Source of the DNA: Streptococcus sp. NPS 308
GTDB lineage: Bacteria > Bacillota > Bacilli > Lactobacillales > Streptococcaceae
Direction of reading: 5' to 3'
DNA length: 64,000 nt
NCBI RefSeq assembly: GCF_002355895.1
Contig: NZ_AP017652.1
Location: 529,001 to 593,000 of the forward strand
This document shows, piece by piece, positions 5,764 to 14,513 of this stretch (position 1 is its first letter; the number at the start of each line of letters is the position of its first letter). Under the pieces are notes generated by a model. The model did no database searches. It was not told the origin of the DNA and worked only from the letters and a program-made list of their open reading frames with translations. The translations under genes and the position numbers were made by a program.

Positions 5764-6774
5764 ATGAAAAAAACACTAAGCATTTTACTCGTAACAGTAG
5801 CTACCTTAACGATGGCAGCTTGTGGCAATACCACTACAGAAAAAGCAACCACACAATCTAGCACGGAAACAAGTCAAAAGGCCAGCACAGAGACGACTTA
5901 TCCGTTAACAGTCAAGACCTATGATGCTAAAGGGAATGAAGTCGAACAAGTCTTTGACAAGTCACCTGAAAAAGTTATCACCAACAATCTTTCAACCACT
6001 GAAATCTTATTGGAGTTAGGCTTGAAGGATAAAATTGCTGGCATGCTCAACCCTGACAATGCTGTAACAGACAAATACAAGGATGCGATTGCGACGATTC
6101 CTCAAATTGGGGACAAAAAAACAGTCTCACAAGAGACAGTCCTTTCTTATGAGCCAGATGCTGTGATGGGTCGAAACATGATGTTTTCTGAAAAATCCTT
6201 GGGGACAGTTAGCACCTGGAATGAAAACAAAATCCCAGTCTATACGCAAAAAGCTTCTCTTTCAACGATTCAGCAAGATTTGGGAAATATCGTAGAAGAT
6301 GTCAAAAATCTTGGAATGATTTTCAATGTTCAGGACAAGGCTAATGAATACGCAGTCCAATTACAAGCTAAAATTGATGCTGTTAAGAAAGCAAACCCAG
6401 CAAGCCAAGGTGAAAAGAAAAAGGCTTTGATTATGGTTGCTTATAATGACGAAACCTTTGGTGCTTACAAGTCTGCTTTGCAAGAGAGCTTGTTGAATCA
6501 ACTTGGTTATACCAACGTTGCAACGGGAACATCAGGCTTGACCTTGGAAAATCTCGTGTCAATGGATCCTGAGTTGATTATCTATGTGACCAGCGACCGC
6601 AATAAAAAATTGGATGCCAACGCAGTAGAGTTGATGAAGGCAAATGAAGTTTTAGAAAACGTTCCTGCAATTAAGAATCAAAAAATCATGACCATTTCTT
6701 ACGATGAGTTGATGGACTATGGTCCAGCAGTGATTGATTCCCTTGAGAAAATCAATGACTTTATCAATAAATAA
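5764..6774 (+). CDS. Iron-siderophore-type substrate-binding lipoprotein (FecB/BtuF fold)
   Basis: A 336-residue extracellular receptor of the uptake system. The signal peptide ends in lipobox TMAAC, with Cys20 the likely lipidated residue, followed by a Ser/Thr-rich linker (about 21-45). The body has the periplasmic-binding layout: KVITNNLSTTEILLELGLKDKIAG near 77-100, then SYEPDAVMG near 129-137, a long central helix, and the C-lobe ENLVSMDPELIIYV near 262-275. ATG follows AAAGAAAAGGAAAAC. It lies 19 bases after the ATPase gene, and its stop overlaps the esterase start region. Confidence 0.92.
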   Translation: MKKTLSILLVTVATLTMAACGNTTTEKATTQSSTETSQKASTETTYPLTVKTYDAKGNEVEQVFDKSPEKVITNNLSTTEILLELGLKDKIAGMLNPDNAVTDKYKDAIATIPQIGDKKTVSQETVLSYEPDAVMGRNMMFSEKSLGTVSTWNENKIPVYTQKASLSTIQQDLGNIVEDVKNLGMIFNVQDKANEYAVQLQAKIDAVKKANPASQGEKKKALIMVAYNDETFGAYKSALQESLLNQLGYTNVATGTSGLTLENLVSMDPELIIYVTSDRNKKLDANAVELMKANEVLENVPAIKNQKIMTISYDELMDYGPAVIDSLEKINDFINK

Positions 6775-7447
6775 TGAGTTTGATTGGGAAGGGATCCAAG
6801 TCAAGGTCAGCCTTCCTTCAACCTATGATCCCAATCAAATCTATCCAGCGATTCTCTTGAATGATGGAAACTTGGATTTTCTATCTTCCCTTTCAGAATC
6901 TGTGATTTTAGTGGGCTTGACCTCTAAAAATCGCCTAGATGACTACACTCCCTGGAAGGCACCTGCTCTGAGAGATGGAGCTCCAGATTTTGGCGGTCAG
7001 GCAAATGCCTATCATAGTCATTTATTTGGAGGTCTTTTAGACAAGTTGCAGTCGCTTTATCGCCTGGACAAAAATCGCCTTGCCTATGGGGGTTACTCAC
7101 TAGGTGGTTTGACAGCAGTATACAGTCTTTTCCATTTTGACAAGGTCTCCTGTATCTTCTCTATCTGCGGTTCCTTTTGGTATCCTGATTTTGTGACTTA
7201 CTGCAAGGAAGAAAAGGTGAGAAATTTAGATTGTTTGCTGTATTTACAGAACGGTCAAACAGAAGGAGCCCATCATACCAATCGCTTGGCTCAAGCACCA
7301 GTCTATGCTGAGCAGATCCATACTAGCCTTCAGAAGCACTATCCGGCTGGTCAGTTTGTCTTTGATTCTTATGGGCATCATGAGCAAGTGGTTGAGCGAT
7401 TTCTAGTCTTTTCCAGCTGGTTGGCCCAAGAATGGGAAATTGCATAA
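6755..7447 (+). CDS. Alpha/beta-hydrolase esterase, possible siderophore esterase
   Basis: A 230-residue esterase with nucleophile elbow GGYSLGG (Ser115) and the FSICGSFWYPDF segment seen in enterochelin esterase-like and IroE/esterase D relatives. A C-terminal His (GHHEQ, about 208-209) suits the catalytic triad. It is the last gene of the iron uptake operon, overlapping the lipoprotein gene by 20 bases, so coupling is likely. By context it could hydrolyse an imported ferric siderophore to release iron; this is inference. The start is uncertain: ATG 6755 is preferred, with ATG 6734 possible; neither has a good binding site. Confidence 0.75.
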   Translation: MTLSINNEFDWEGIQVKVSLPSTYDPNQIYPAILLNDGNLDFLSSLSESVILVGLTSKNRLDDYTPWKAPALRDGAPDFGGQANAYHSHLFGGLLDKLQSLYRLDKNRLAYGGYSLGGLTAVYSLFHFDKVSCIFSICGSFWYPDFVTYCKEEKVRNLDCLLYLQNGQTEGAHHTNRLAQAPVYAEQIHTSLQKHYPAGQFVFDSYGHHEQVVERFLVFSSWLAQEWEIA

Positions 7448-7451
7448 AAGA

Positions 7452-7490
7452 AATATCCCTTGGTAAAAGCCAAGGGATAATTGTATTTTT
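7452..7490 (+). terminator. Bidirectional terminator between the esterase and plsC genes
   Basis: A perfect 10-bp stem, TATCCCTTGG (7454-7463) / CCAAGGGATA (7470-7479). A T-rich tract follows on the plus strand and ATTTCTTTT on the minus strand, serving both convergent genes. Confidence 0.88.
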
Positions 7491-8239
7491 TAACCAAGAG
7501 ACTCTCTCTTCTTATCTGGATTCCAGATAAAGCTTGCGATGAAGGTAAAGATAATCGTTAGGATACCAACAATCACAGCAAGGAAGAGGGCAGGGATACG
7601 GACAAACCACCAGAGTGGATTTGGTTTTTTATCATTGTGCCATTGCTTGGTTTCTTCGTCCAAACGTTGGAATTCTGCTTGGATACGGTCTGCAACCATT
7701 TCAATCCCTTCATCATTCATTTTCTTGATGTCTGAGATATCGATTGGATTTCCAAAGTTCATATCGACACGTTCACGGCTAACCAAGCCCTTCAAGGTCA
7801 TGGGACCGGTGTAGGTAACCGGCATGATACGGACCTTGGCCATTTTAGCAATCAAGGCAACTCCGCCTTTGACATCTGTCGAGTGGCGACTACCACTAGG
7901 AAACATGATAAGGGAACGGTCACTTTTTTTGAGAACATTGATAGGGTATTTGATAGCAGAGGCGCTAGGATTTTCCCGGTCGATAGGAAAGGCCCCACAC
8001 ATACGAATCCACCAGCCAAAGATGCGGTTGTTAAAAAGCTCTTTTTTAGCCATAAAGATGAACTGTTTTGGTTTGGTCGCAAAAGCCATGTAAACTGGAT
8101 CCCACCAGGTACGATGAGGTGCGACCAGGATATAGTTTTCATCTTTACTAGGGATTTTATCAGTATTGTGGTAGTGGGCATTGCCGTTGATGGACCACAA
8201 AATTAGCATGACTAGTCCACGTAAATAAGTATAAAACAT
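7490..8239 (-). CDS. plsC: 1-acyl-sn-glycerol-3-phosphate acyltransferase (PlsC family)
   Basis: A 249-residue membrane enzyme that adds the second acyl chain in phosphatidic acid synthesis. The HX4D catalytic motif is HRTWWD (His42, Asp47); FPIDRE (84-89) and the third block FPSGSR (113-118) follow. The last is a variant of the usual FPEGTR. A hydrophobic N-terminus and a C-terminal segment (about 222-244) anchor it. ATG at 8239 is chosen because AAGGAG precedes it by 6 bases; a longer frame upstream lacks a site. Other lysophospholipid acyltransferases share these motifs, so the exact substrate is inferred. Confidence 0.87.
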   Translation of the reverse strand: MFYTYLRGLVMLILWSINGNAHYHNTDKIPSKDENYILVAPHRTWWDPVYMAFATKPKQFIFMAKKELFNNRIFGWWIRMCGAFPIDRENPSASAIKYPINVLKKSDRSLIMFPSGSRHSTDVKGGVALIAKMAKVRIMPVTYTGPMTLKGLVSRERVDMNFGNPIDISDIKKMNDEGIEMVADRIQAEFQRLDEETKQWHNDKKPNPLWWFVRIPALFLAVIVGILTIIFTFIASFIWNPDKKRESLG

Positions 8240-8269
8240 GAGATCTCCTTCGATTGTATTGCTTTTATT

Positions 8270-8298
8270 ATTATACCTTATCAAAAGACTGCTGGCAA
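8270..8298 (-). promoter_or_regulatory. Promoter of plsC
   Basis: On the minus strand TTGCCA (8298-8293), a 17-base spacer and a perfect TATAAT (8275-8270). Confidence 0.8.
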
Positions 8299-8334
8299 AC
8301 TTTTTCAGTTATCAGCCAACAGTTTTAGATTGGA

Positions 8335-8364
8335 TTAGAATTCTTTTAAAAAAAATGATATGAT
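8335..8364 (+). promoter_or_regulatory. Promoter immediately before the P-type ATPase start
   Basis: TTAGAA (8335-8340), 18-base spacer and extended -10 TGA-TATGAT (8356-8364). The -10 ends 7 bases before ATG 8372 and no ribosome binding site lies between, so the mRNA is probably leaderless. Confidence 0.65.
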
Positions 8365-8371
8365 AGAATTT

Positions 8372-10708
8372 ATGGATAAAAATAAGATAATGGGATTAAC
8401 CCAAAGAGAAGTCAAGGAAAGACAGGCTCAAGGTTTGGTCAATGACTTTACCGCATCAGCCAGTACCAGTACTTGGCAAATCATCAAACGAAATGTTTTT
8501 ACACTTTTTAACGCATTAAACTTTGTTATTGCCCTAGCGCTTGCCTTTGTGCAGGCTTGGAGCAATCTGGTCTTCTTTGCTGTTATCTGCTTTAACGCTT
8601 TTTCTGGAATTGTGACCGAACTACGTGCCAAGCACATGGTGGACAAGCTCAATCTCATGACCAAGGAAAAGGTCAAAACCATCCGTGAGGGTCAGGAAAT
8701 TGCCATCAATCCAGAAGAATTGGTGCTGGGTGATGTGATTCGTCTGTCGGCTGGAGAGCAGATTCCTAGTGATGCGCGGGTTTTAGAAGGCTTTGCGGAA
8801 GTCAATGAAGCCATGTTGACGGGTGAGAGTGATTTGGTGCAAAAGGAAGTGGATGCCTTGCTTTTATCAGGGAGTTTCCTAGCCAGTGGCGCAGTTTTGG
8901 CTCAAGTCCACCATGTCGGGGCAGAAAACTATGCTTCCAAACTCATGCTGGAAGCTAAGACAGTGAAACCCATTAACTCCCGTATCATGAAATCGCTGGA
9001 CAAGCTAGCTGGTTTTACTGGGAAGATTATCATTCCCTTTGGTCTGGCTCTCTTGCTAGAAGCCTTGATTTTAAAAGGCTTGCCTCTCAAGTCTTCTGTA
9101 GTGAATACTTCGACAGCACTTTTGGGTATGTTGCCCAAGGGAATCGCCCTTTTGACCATCACTTCGCTCTTGACTGCGGTGATCAAGCTGGGCTTGAAAA
9201 AGGTCTTGGTGCAGGAGATGTACTCTGTCGAGACCTTGGCGCGCGTGGATATTCTCTGTTTGGACAAGACGGGAACCATCACCCAAGGAAAGATGCAGGT
9301 GGAGGCCCTTCTTCCTTTGACCGAAGAGTATGGTGAGCATGCGATTGCCAGCATTCTGACCAGCTATATGGCCCATAGTGAGGATAAAAATCCTACAGCT
9401 CAAGCCATTCGCCAGCGTTTCCAAGGAAAGGTTGCCTACCCTATGCTTTCCAATCTTCCCTTCTCTAGCGACCGCAAGTGGGGAGCTATGGAGTTGGAAG
9501 GGCTAGGGACAGTTTTCTTAGGGGCGCCTGAGATGTTGTTGGACTCTGAAGTACCAGAAGCCAGAGAGGCCTTGGAACGAGGTTCTCGTGTCTTGGTCTT
9601 GGCTCTCAGTCAGGAAAAACTAGATCATCACAAACCACATAAACCATCTGATATTCAGGCTCTGGCCTTGCTGGAAATTTTGGACCCCATTCGAGAAGGA
9701 GCAGCAGAGACACTAGACTACCTCCGTTCTCAGGAAGTGGGCCTCAAAATCATTTCTGGGGACAATCCGGTCACTGTATCCAGCATTGCCCAGAAAGCTG
9801 GTTTTGCAGACTATCAAAGCTATGTAGATTGCTCAAAAATCACGGATGAGGAATTGATGGCCATGGCTGAGGCAACAGCCATTTTCGGACGGGTTTCTCC
9901 TCATCAAAAGAAACTACTGATCCAAACCCTGAAAAAAGCGGGTCATACAACGGCTATGACAGGGGACGGTGTCAATGATATTCTGGCCCTTCGTGAAGCA
10001 GACTGTTCGATTGTAATGGCAGAAGGAGATCCGGCAACACGTCAGATTGCCAATCTAGTTCTCTTGAACTCAGACTTTAATGATGTTCCTGAGATTCTAT
10101 TTGAAGGTCGTCGGGTGGTTAATAACATTGCCCACATCGCTCCGATTTTCTTGATTAAGACCATTTATTCCTTCTTGCTTGCTGTCATCTGTATCGCCAG
10201 TGCTCTTCTAGGACGGTCTGAGTGGATTTTGATTTTCCCTTTCATTCCGATCCAGATTACCATGATCGACCAATTTGTGGAAGGTTTCCCGCCATTCGTT
10301 CTGACTTTTGAGCGAAATATTAAGCCTGTTGAGCCAAATTTCCTCAGAAGATCCATGCTTCGTGCCCTACCAAGTGCCCTTATGGTCGTCTTCAGTGTTC
10401 TTTTTGTCAAAATCTTTGGGGCTAGCCAAGGTTGGTCAGAGTTAGAAATCTCAACCCTACTTTATTATCTCCTTGGGTCTATCGGTTTCTTATCCGTATT
10501 TAGAGCCTGCATGCCATTTACCCTCTGGCGTGTGCTTTTGATTGTTTGGTCAGTAGGAGGCTTCCTGGCTACAGCTCTTTTCCCAAAAATCCAGAAACTG
10601 CTTGAAATTTCGACACTTACAGGACAAACATTCCCTGTTTACCTTGTCATGATGGCTGTCTTTACAGTGATATTTATCTTAACCAGTCGTTATCAAGCTA
10701 GAAAATAA
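8372..10708 (+). CDS. P-type cation-transporting ATPase
   Basis: A 778-residue E1-E2 pump. TGES (150-153) is the actuator motif, DKTGT (Asp298) the phosphorylation site, and GDGVND (about 530-535) the hinge. The M4 motif reads GMLPKGIALL rather than the PEGL of classical calcium pumps, and no N-terminal CXXC metal-binding domain is present, so the transported ion cannot be assigned. The closest remembered match is an uncharacterised cation ATPase next to the acyltransferase gene in pneumococcus. ATG 8372 is preferred, since ATG 8360 lies inside the -10 box. The message appears to be leaderless. It ends at its own terminator. Confidence 0.9.
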   Translation: MDKNKIMGLTQREVKERQAQGLVNDFTASASTSTWQIIKRNVFTLFNALNFVIALALAFVQAWSNLVFFAVICFNAFSGIVTELRAKHMVDKLNLMTKEKVKTIREGQEIAINPEELVLGDVIRLSAGEQIPSDARVLEGFAEVNEAMLTGESDLVQKEVDALLLSGSFLASGAVLAQVHHVGAENYASKLMLEAKTVKPINSRIMKSLDKLAGFTGKIIIPFGLALLLEALILKGLPLKSSVVNTSTALLGMLPKGIALLTITSLLTAVIKLGLKKVLVQEMYSVETLARVDILCLDKTGTITQGKMQVEALLPLTEEYGEHAIASILTSYMAHSEDKNPTAQAIRQRFQGKVAYPMLSNLPFSSDRKWGAMELEGLGTVFLGAPEMLLDSEVPEAREALERGSRVLVLALSQEKLDHHKPHKPSDIQALALLEILDPIREGAAETLDYLRSQEVGLKIISGDNPVTVSSIAQKAGFADYQSYVDCSKITDEELMAMAEATAIFGRVSPHQKKLLIQTLKKAGHTTAMTGDGVNDILALREADCSIVMAEGDPATRQIANLVLLNSDFNDVPEILFEGRRVVNNIAHIAPIFLIKTIYSFLLAVICIASALLGRSEWILIFPFIPIQITMIDQFVEGFPPFVLTFERNIKPVEPNFLRRSMLRALPSALMVVFSVLFVKIFGASQGWSELEISTLLYYLLGSIGFLSVFRACMPFTLWRVLLIVWSVGGFLATALFPKIQKLLEISTLTGQTFPVYLVMMAVFTVIFILTSRYQARK

Positions 10709-10711
10709 AGA

Positions 10712-10743
10712 AAGGCTGCAATCTGTGGATTGCGGTCTTTTTA
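10712..10743 (+). terminator. Terminator of the P-type ATPase gene
   Basis: AGGCTGCAATC pairs with GATTGCGGTCT (two wobbles, 4-base loop) and is followed by five Ts. Confidence 0.85.
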
Positions 10744-10767
10744 GGAGCGAGATTGCTAGCTGAAATA

Positions 10768-10776
10768 TGGTATAAT
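10768..10776 (+). promoter_or_regulatory. Extended -10 promoter of the trmK operon
   Basis: TGG-TATAAT, a perfect extended -10 without a clear -35, 34 bases before trmK. Confidence 0.72.
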
Positions 10777-10809
10777 AAGAGGTAACAGAGTTTTGGAAAG
10801 AGAGAGAAG

Positions 10810-11487
10810 ATGATTTCAAAGAGATTAGAATTGGTGGCGTCCTTTGTGACACAGGGGGCCATTTTACTAGATGTGGGGAGTGACCATGCTTATCTGCCTA
10901 TCGAGTTGGTCGAGAGAGGCCAAATTGAGCGTGCTATTGCTGGTGAGGTGGTGGAAGGCCCCTACCAGTCTGCGGTCAAGAATGTTGAAGCTCACGGTCT
11001 AAAGAAGAAAATCCAAGTCCGTTTAGCCAATGGCTTGGCAGCTTTTGAAGAGGCAGACCAGGTATCGGTTATCACCATTGCTGGCATGGGAGGTCGTTTG
11101 ATTGCTAGGATTTTAGAAGAGGGTTTGGACAAGTTAGCTAATGTAGAGCGTTTGATTCTTCAGCCAAATAATCGTGAAGACGACTTGCGCATCTGGCTAC
11201 AAGACCACGGTTTTCAGATTGTAGCAGAAAGCATCCTAGAAGAAGCTGGCAAGTTTTATGAAATTCTAGTGGTGGAAGCTGGAGAGATGTACTTATCAGC
11301 AAGTGATCTTCGCTTTGGACCCTTCTTGTCCAAAGAGGTCAGTCCAGTATTTGTCCAAAAATGGCAAAAAGAAGCAAATAAGTTAGAGTTTGCTCTTGAC
11401 CAAATCCCAGAGAAAAATCGAGAAGAACGTCAAGTTCTAGCTCATAAGATTCAAGCCATCAAGGAGGTGCTCCATGTTAGCAAGTGA
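10810..11487 (+). CDS. trmK: tRNA (adenine(22)-N1)-methyltransferase
   Basis: A 225-residue SAM-dependent enzyme that methylates A22 in tRNA. Motif I is [13 protein letters not shown] (about 17-29), and the later TIAGMGG (about 92-98) and [11 protein letters not shown] (about 117-127) are family-specific; NPPY-type motifs of other methylases are absent. The start follows a purine-rich AGAGAGAAG. It overlaps the NIF3-family gene by 14 bases, an arrangement conserved in Firmicutes. Confidence 0.92.
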   Translation: MISKRLELVASFVTQGAILLDVGSDHAYLPIELVERGQIERAIAGEVVEGPYQSAVKNVEAHGLKKKIQVRLANGLAAFEEADQVSVITIAGMGGRLIARILEEGLDKLANVERLILQPNNREDDLRIWLQDHGFQIVAESILEEAGKFYEILVVEAGEMYLSASDLRFGPFLSKEVSPVFVQKWQKEANKLEFALDQIPEKNREERQVLAHKIQAIKEVLHVSK

Positions 11488-12271
11488 AGTGATTAAACGT
11501 TATGAAGATTTTTGTCCTCAGGAATTTTCCATGGAGGGAGACAGTCGTGGCCTGCAAATCGGTACTTTAGACAAGGATATCCAAAGGGTCATGGTTGCCC
11601 TTGATATTCGTGAAGAGACGGTGGCAGAGGCTATTGAAAAGGGTGTAGATTTGATTATCGTTAAGCACGCGCCGATTTTCCGTCCGATTAAGGATTTGGT
11701 AGCTAGCCGTCCACAAAATCAGATTTACATTGATTTGATTAAGCATGATATCGCAGTTTATGTCAGTCACACCAATATTGACATTGTCGAGAATGGCCTC
11801 AATGATTGGTTCTGTCAGATGTTAGGTATCGAGGAGACGACTTATCTCCAGGAAACAGGCCCAGAACGTGGGATTGGGCGTATTGGTGACATTCAACCTC
11901 AAACATATGAAGAATTCGCCAGTCATGTCAAGCAAGTATTTGACCTAGATAACCTTCGCATGGTGCATTATCAAGAGAGTGATTTGAAGAAGGAAATTTC
12001 AAGAGTTGCCATTTGCGGTGGTAGTGGTCAGTCTTTCTATCCTGATGCTTTGGAAAAGGGGGCGGATGTCTATATTACTGGTGACATCTACTACCATACT
12101 GCCCAGGACATGCTGTCTGATGGCTTGTTGGCGCTGGACCCGGGCCACTATATCGAAATTCTTTTTGTTGAAAAAATTGCTGATCTCCTTGCACAATGGA
12201 AGGCAGAAAAGGATTGGACCATTGATATCATACCTAGTCAAGCATCGACCAATCCTTTCCACCATATCTAG
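11474..12271 (+). CDS. NIF3-like dinuclear metal centre protein (YqfO family)
   Basis: A 265-residue protein of the NIF3/GTP cyclohydrolase I type 2 family. Metal-binding residues are visible in IVKHAPIF (His near residue 65) and VSHTNID (His near 98), and in the C-terminal region [11 protein letters not shown] and DPGHYIE. It lacks the middle insertion seen in the longer B. subtilis homologue. Its cellular role is not settled in the family. AAGGAGG precedes ATG by 6 bases, inside the end of trmK, so the two are co-translated. Confidence 0.9.
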   Translation: MLASEVIKRYEDFCPQEFSMEGDSRGLQIGTLDKDIQRVMVALDIREETVAEAIEKGVDLIIVKHAPIFRPIKDLVASRPQNQIYIDLIKHDIAVYVSHTNIDIVENGLNDWFCQMLGIEETTYLQETGPERGIGRIGDIQPQTYEEFASHVKQVFDLDNLRMVHYQESDLKKEISRVAICGGSGQSFYPDALEKGADVYITGDIYYHTAQDMLSDGLLALDPGHYIEILFVEKIADLLAQWKAEKDWTIDIIPSQASTNPFHHI

Positions 12272-12287
12272 TTAGAAAGAGAAAACA

Positions 12288-13391
12288 ATGAAAAAAGTTG
12301 CCATTATTGGAGCAGGGATTGTAGGGGCAACTGCTGCCTACTACCTCTTCAAAGAAGCAGATTTAGAGGTGACCGTTTTTGACCATGGACAGGGTCAGGC
12401 AACCAAGGCAGCAGCAGGAATTATCAGTCCTTGGTTTTCCAAACGCCGTAATAAAGCCTGGTACAAGATGGCACGCTTGGGGGCTGACTTTTATGTGGGT
12501 TTGTTGGCCGATTTAGAAAAGTCTGGCCAGGAAATTGACTTTTACCAACGTTCGGGAGTTTTTCTCTTGAAAAAGGATGAATCCAAGCTTGAAGAACTCT
12601 ATCAACTAGCTCTCCAGCGTAGGGAAGTATCTCCCTTGATAGGCCAGTTAGCTATTCTGGGCCAAGCGTCTGCAAATGAATTATTCCCTTGCTTGCAGGG
12701 ATTTGACCGCCTGCTCTATGCTTCTGGTGGAGCGAGAGTCGATGGCCAACTTTTAGTGACTCGTTTGCTAGAAGCCAGTCAAGTCAAGCTGGTCAAAGAA
12801 AAAGTGAGTCTGACTCCTGTATCATCAGGTTACCAGATTGGTGAAGAGGTATTCGACCAGGTTGTTTTGGCAACAGGAGCTTGGTTGGGGGACATTTTGG
12901 AGCCTTTAGGATATGAGGTAGATGTTCGTCCTCAGAAAGGGCAACTCCGAGATTATCAACTTACCCAAGATATGGAATCCTATCCTGTTGTCATGCCAGA
13001 AGGGGAGTGGGATTTGATTCCTTTTGCAGGTGGGAAATTGTCCTTAGGAGCTACCCATGAAAATGATATGGGATTTGACTTGACGGTAGATGAAACCTTG
13101 CTCCAACAAATGGAGGATGCGGCCTTGCCTCACTACCCAGCCTTGGCTGAAGCTACTATAAGAGGTGAGCGAGTAGGAGTCCGTGCCTATACCAGTGATT
13201 TCTCCCCTTTCTTTGGGGAAGTACCTGACTTAGCAGGTGTCTATGCGGCTAGTGGCCTAGGTTCATCAGGCCTCACAACTGGGCCTATCATTGGTTACCA
13301 CTTAGCTCAACTGATCCAAGACAAGGAATTGACCTTGGACCCAGTAAACTATCCAATTGCAAACTATGTCAAACAAGTAAAAAGCGAATAA
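12288..13391 (+). CDS. FAD-dependent amine/amino acid oxidoreductase (DAO family)
   Basis: A 367-residue flavoprotein. The N-terminal dinucleotide fold is VAIIGAGIVGATAAYYL (4-20), with the acidic residue VFDHG near 31-35. The FAD-contacting end is GLGSSGLTTGPIIGYHLA near 322-339. It resembles glycine oxidase and D-amino acid dehydrogenase; substrate is not determinable from sequence. It follows the NIF3 gene by 16 bases with GAAAGAGAAA as a weak binding site, so it is probably the third gene of the trmK operon. Confidence 0.85.
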   Translation: MKKVAIIGAGIVGATAAYYLFKEADLEVTVFDHGQGQATKAAAGIISPWFSKRRNKAWYKMARLGADFYVGLLADLEKSGQEIDFYQRSGVFLLKKDESKLEELYQLALQRREVSPLIGQLAILGQASANELFPCLQGFDRLLYASGGARVDGQLLVTRLLEASQVKLVKEKVSLTPVSSGYQIGEEVFDQVVLATGAWLGDILEPLGYEVDVRPQKGQLRDYQLTQDMESYPVVMPEGEWDLIPFAGGKLSLGATHENDMGFDLTVDETLLQQMEDAALPHYPALAEATIRGERVGVRAYTSDFSPFFGEVPDLAGVYAASGLGSSGLTTGPIIGYHLAQLIQDKELTLDPVNYPIANYVKQVKSE

Positions 13392-13430
13392 GATTTTACT
13401 GAAATTTTAGCAGGTAGTTTAGGATGGCAA

Positions 13431-13459
13431 ATGACATTCCCTATCAAAAATGATAAAAT
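13431..13459 (+). promoter_or_regulatory. Promoter of galE
   Basis: ATGACA (13431-13436), 17-base spacer, extended -10 TGA-TAAAAT (13451-13459). Confidence 0.85.
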
Positions 13460-13492
13460 AAGAAAAAATAATCCGAGAATCGAGGAAAAAAG

Positions 13493-14512
13493 ATGCAAGA
13501 AAAGATTTTGGTAACTGGCGGTGCCGGATTTATCGGAACCCACACTGTTATTGAATTGATCCAAGCAGGTCATCAAGTCGTTGTGGTGGATAATCTTGTC
13601 AATAGCAATCGTAAGAGTTTAGAAGTTGTTGAAAGAATCACAGGTGTTGAGATTCCTTTCTATGAGGCAGATATCCGTGACACGGATACCCTCAGAGATA
13701 TTTTCAAGCAGGAAGAGCCGACTGGTGTCATTCACTTTGCTGGTCTGAAGGCTGTTGGTGAATCAACACGTATCCCTCTTGCCTACTATGACAACAATAT
13801 CGCTGGAACTGTCAGCCTGCTAAAAGCCATGGAAGAAAATAACTGTAAGAACATCATCTTCAGTTCTTCGGCGACAGTTTACGGAGACCCTCATACAGTT
13901 CCAATCTTAGAAGATTTCCCGCTTTCAGTGACCAACCCTTACGGTCGTACCAAGCTCATGCTAGAGGAAATTTTGACCGATATCTACAAGGCAGACTCAG
14001 AATGGAACGTGGTCTTGCTTCGTTACTTCAACCCAATCGGAGCGCATGAAAGTGGAGATTTGGGAGAAAATCCAAACGGTATTCCAAACAACCTCTTACC
14101 TTATGTGGCACAAGTAGCCGTTGGCAAACTAGAGCAAGTACAAGTTTTCGGTGATGACTATGAAACTGAGGACGGAACAGGTGTTCGTGACTATATCCAC
14201 GTTGTAGACCTAGCCAAAGGTCACGTTGCAGCTCTACAAAAGATCCAAAAAGGTTCAGGCCTTAACATTTACAACCTTGGAACAGGTAAAGGCTATTCAG
14301 TTCTTGAAATTATCCAAAACATGGAAAAAGCGGTAGGACGTCCCATTCCATACCGCATCGTAGAACGCCGCCCAGGTGATATCGCTGCCTGCTACTCAAA
14401 CCCTGCAAAAGCCAAAGCTGAACTGGGATGGGAAGCAGAACTCAGCATCACCCAAATGTGTGAAGACGCATGGCGTTGGCAAAGCAAGCATCCAAATGGA
14501 TTTGAAGACTAA
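13493..14512 (+). CDS. galE: UDP-glucose 4-epimerase
   Basis: A 339-residue short-chain dehydrogenase fold enzyme that interconverts UDP-glucose and UDP-galactose using bound NAD. GGAGFIGTH (8-16) binds NAD; SSSATVYG (about 122-129) and YGRTK (about 148-152) supply the catalytic Ser and Tyr/Lys. RYFNPIGAH and GTGVRDYIHVVDLA are family signatures. ATG follows GAGGAAAAAAG. A membrane glycosyltransferase begins 1 base later, suggesting sugar precursor supply for a cell surface glycan. No Leloir genes (galK, galT) are adjacent. Confidence 0.95.
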   Translation: MQEKILVTGGAGFIGTHTVIELIQAGHQVVVVDNLVNSNRKSLEVVERITGVEIPFYEADIRDTDTLRDIFKQEEPTGVIHFAGLKAVGESTRIPLAYYDNNIAGTVSLLKAMEENNCKNIIFSSSATVYGDPHTVPILEDFPLSVTNPYGRTKLMLEEILTDIYKADSEWNVVLLRYFNPIGAHESGDLGENPNGIPNNLLPYVAQVAVGKLEQVQVFGDDYETEDGTGVRDYIHVVDLAKGHVAALQKIQKGSGLNIYNLGTGKGYSVLEIIQNMEKAVGRPIPYRIVERRPGDIAACYSNPAKAKAELGWEAELSITQMCEDAWRWQSKHPNGFED

Positions 14513-14513
14513 G

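Noticed and set aside
14376-14513. Longer N-terminus for the family 2 glycosyltransferase
   Set aside because: The extra residues overlap galE in another frame and do not resemble the family; the catalytic domain begins at 14514.
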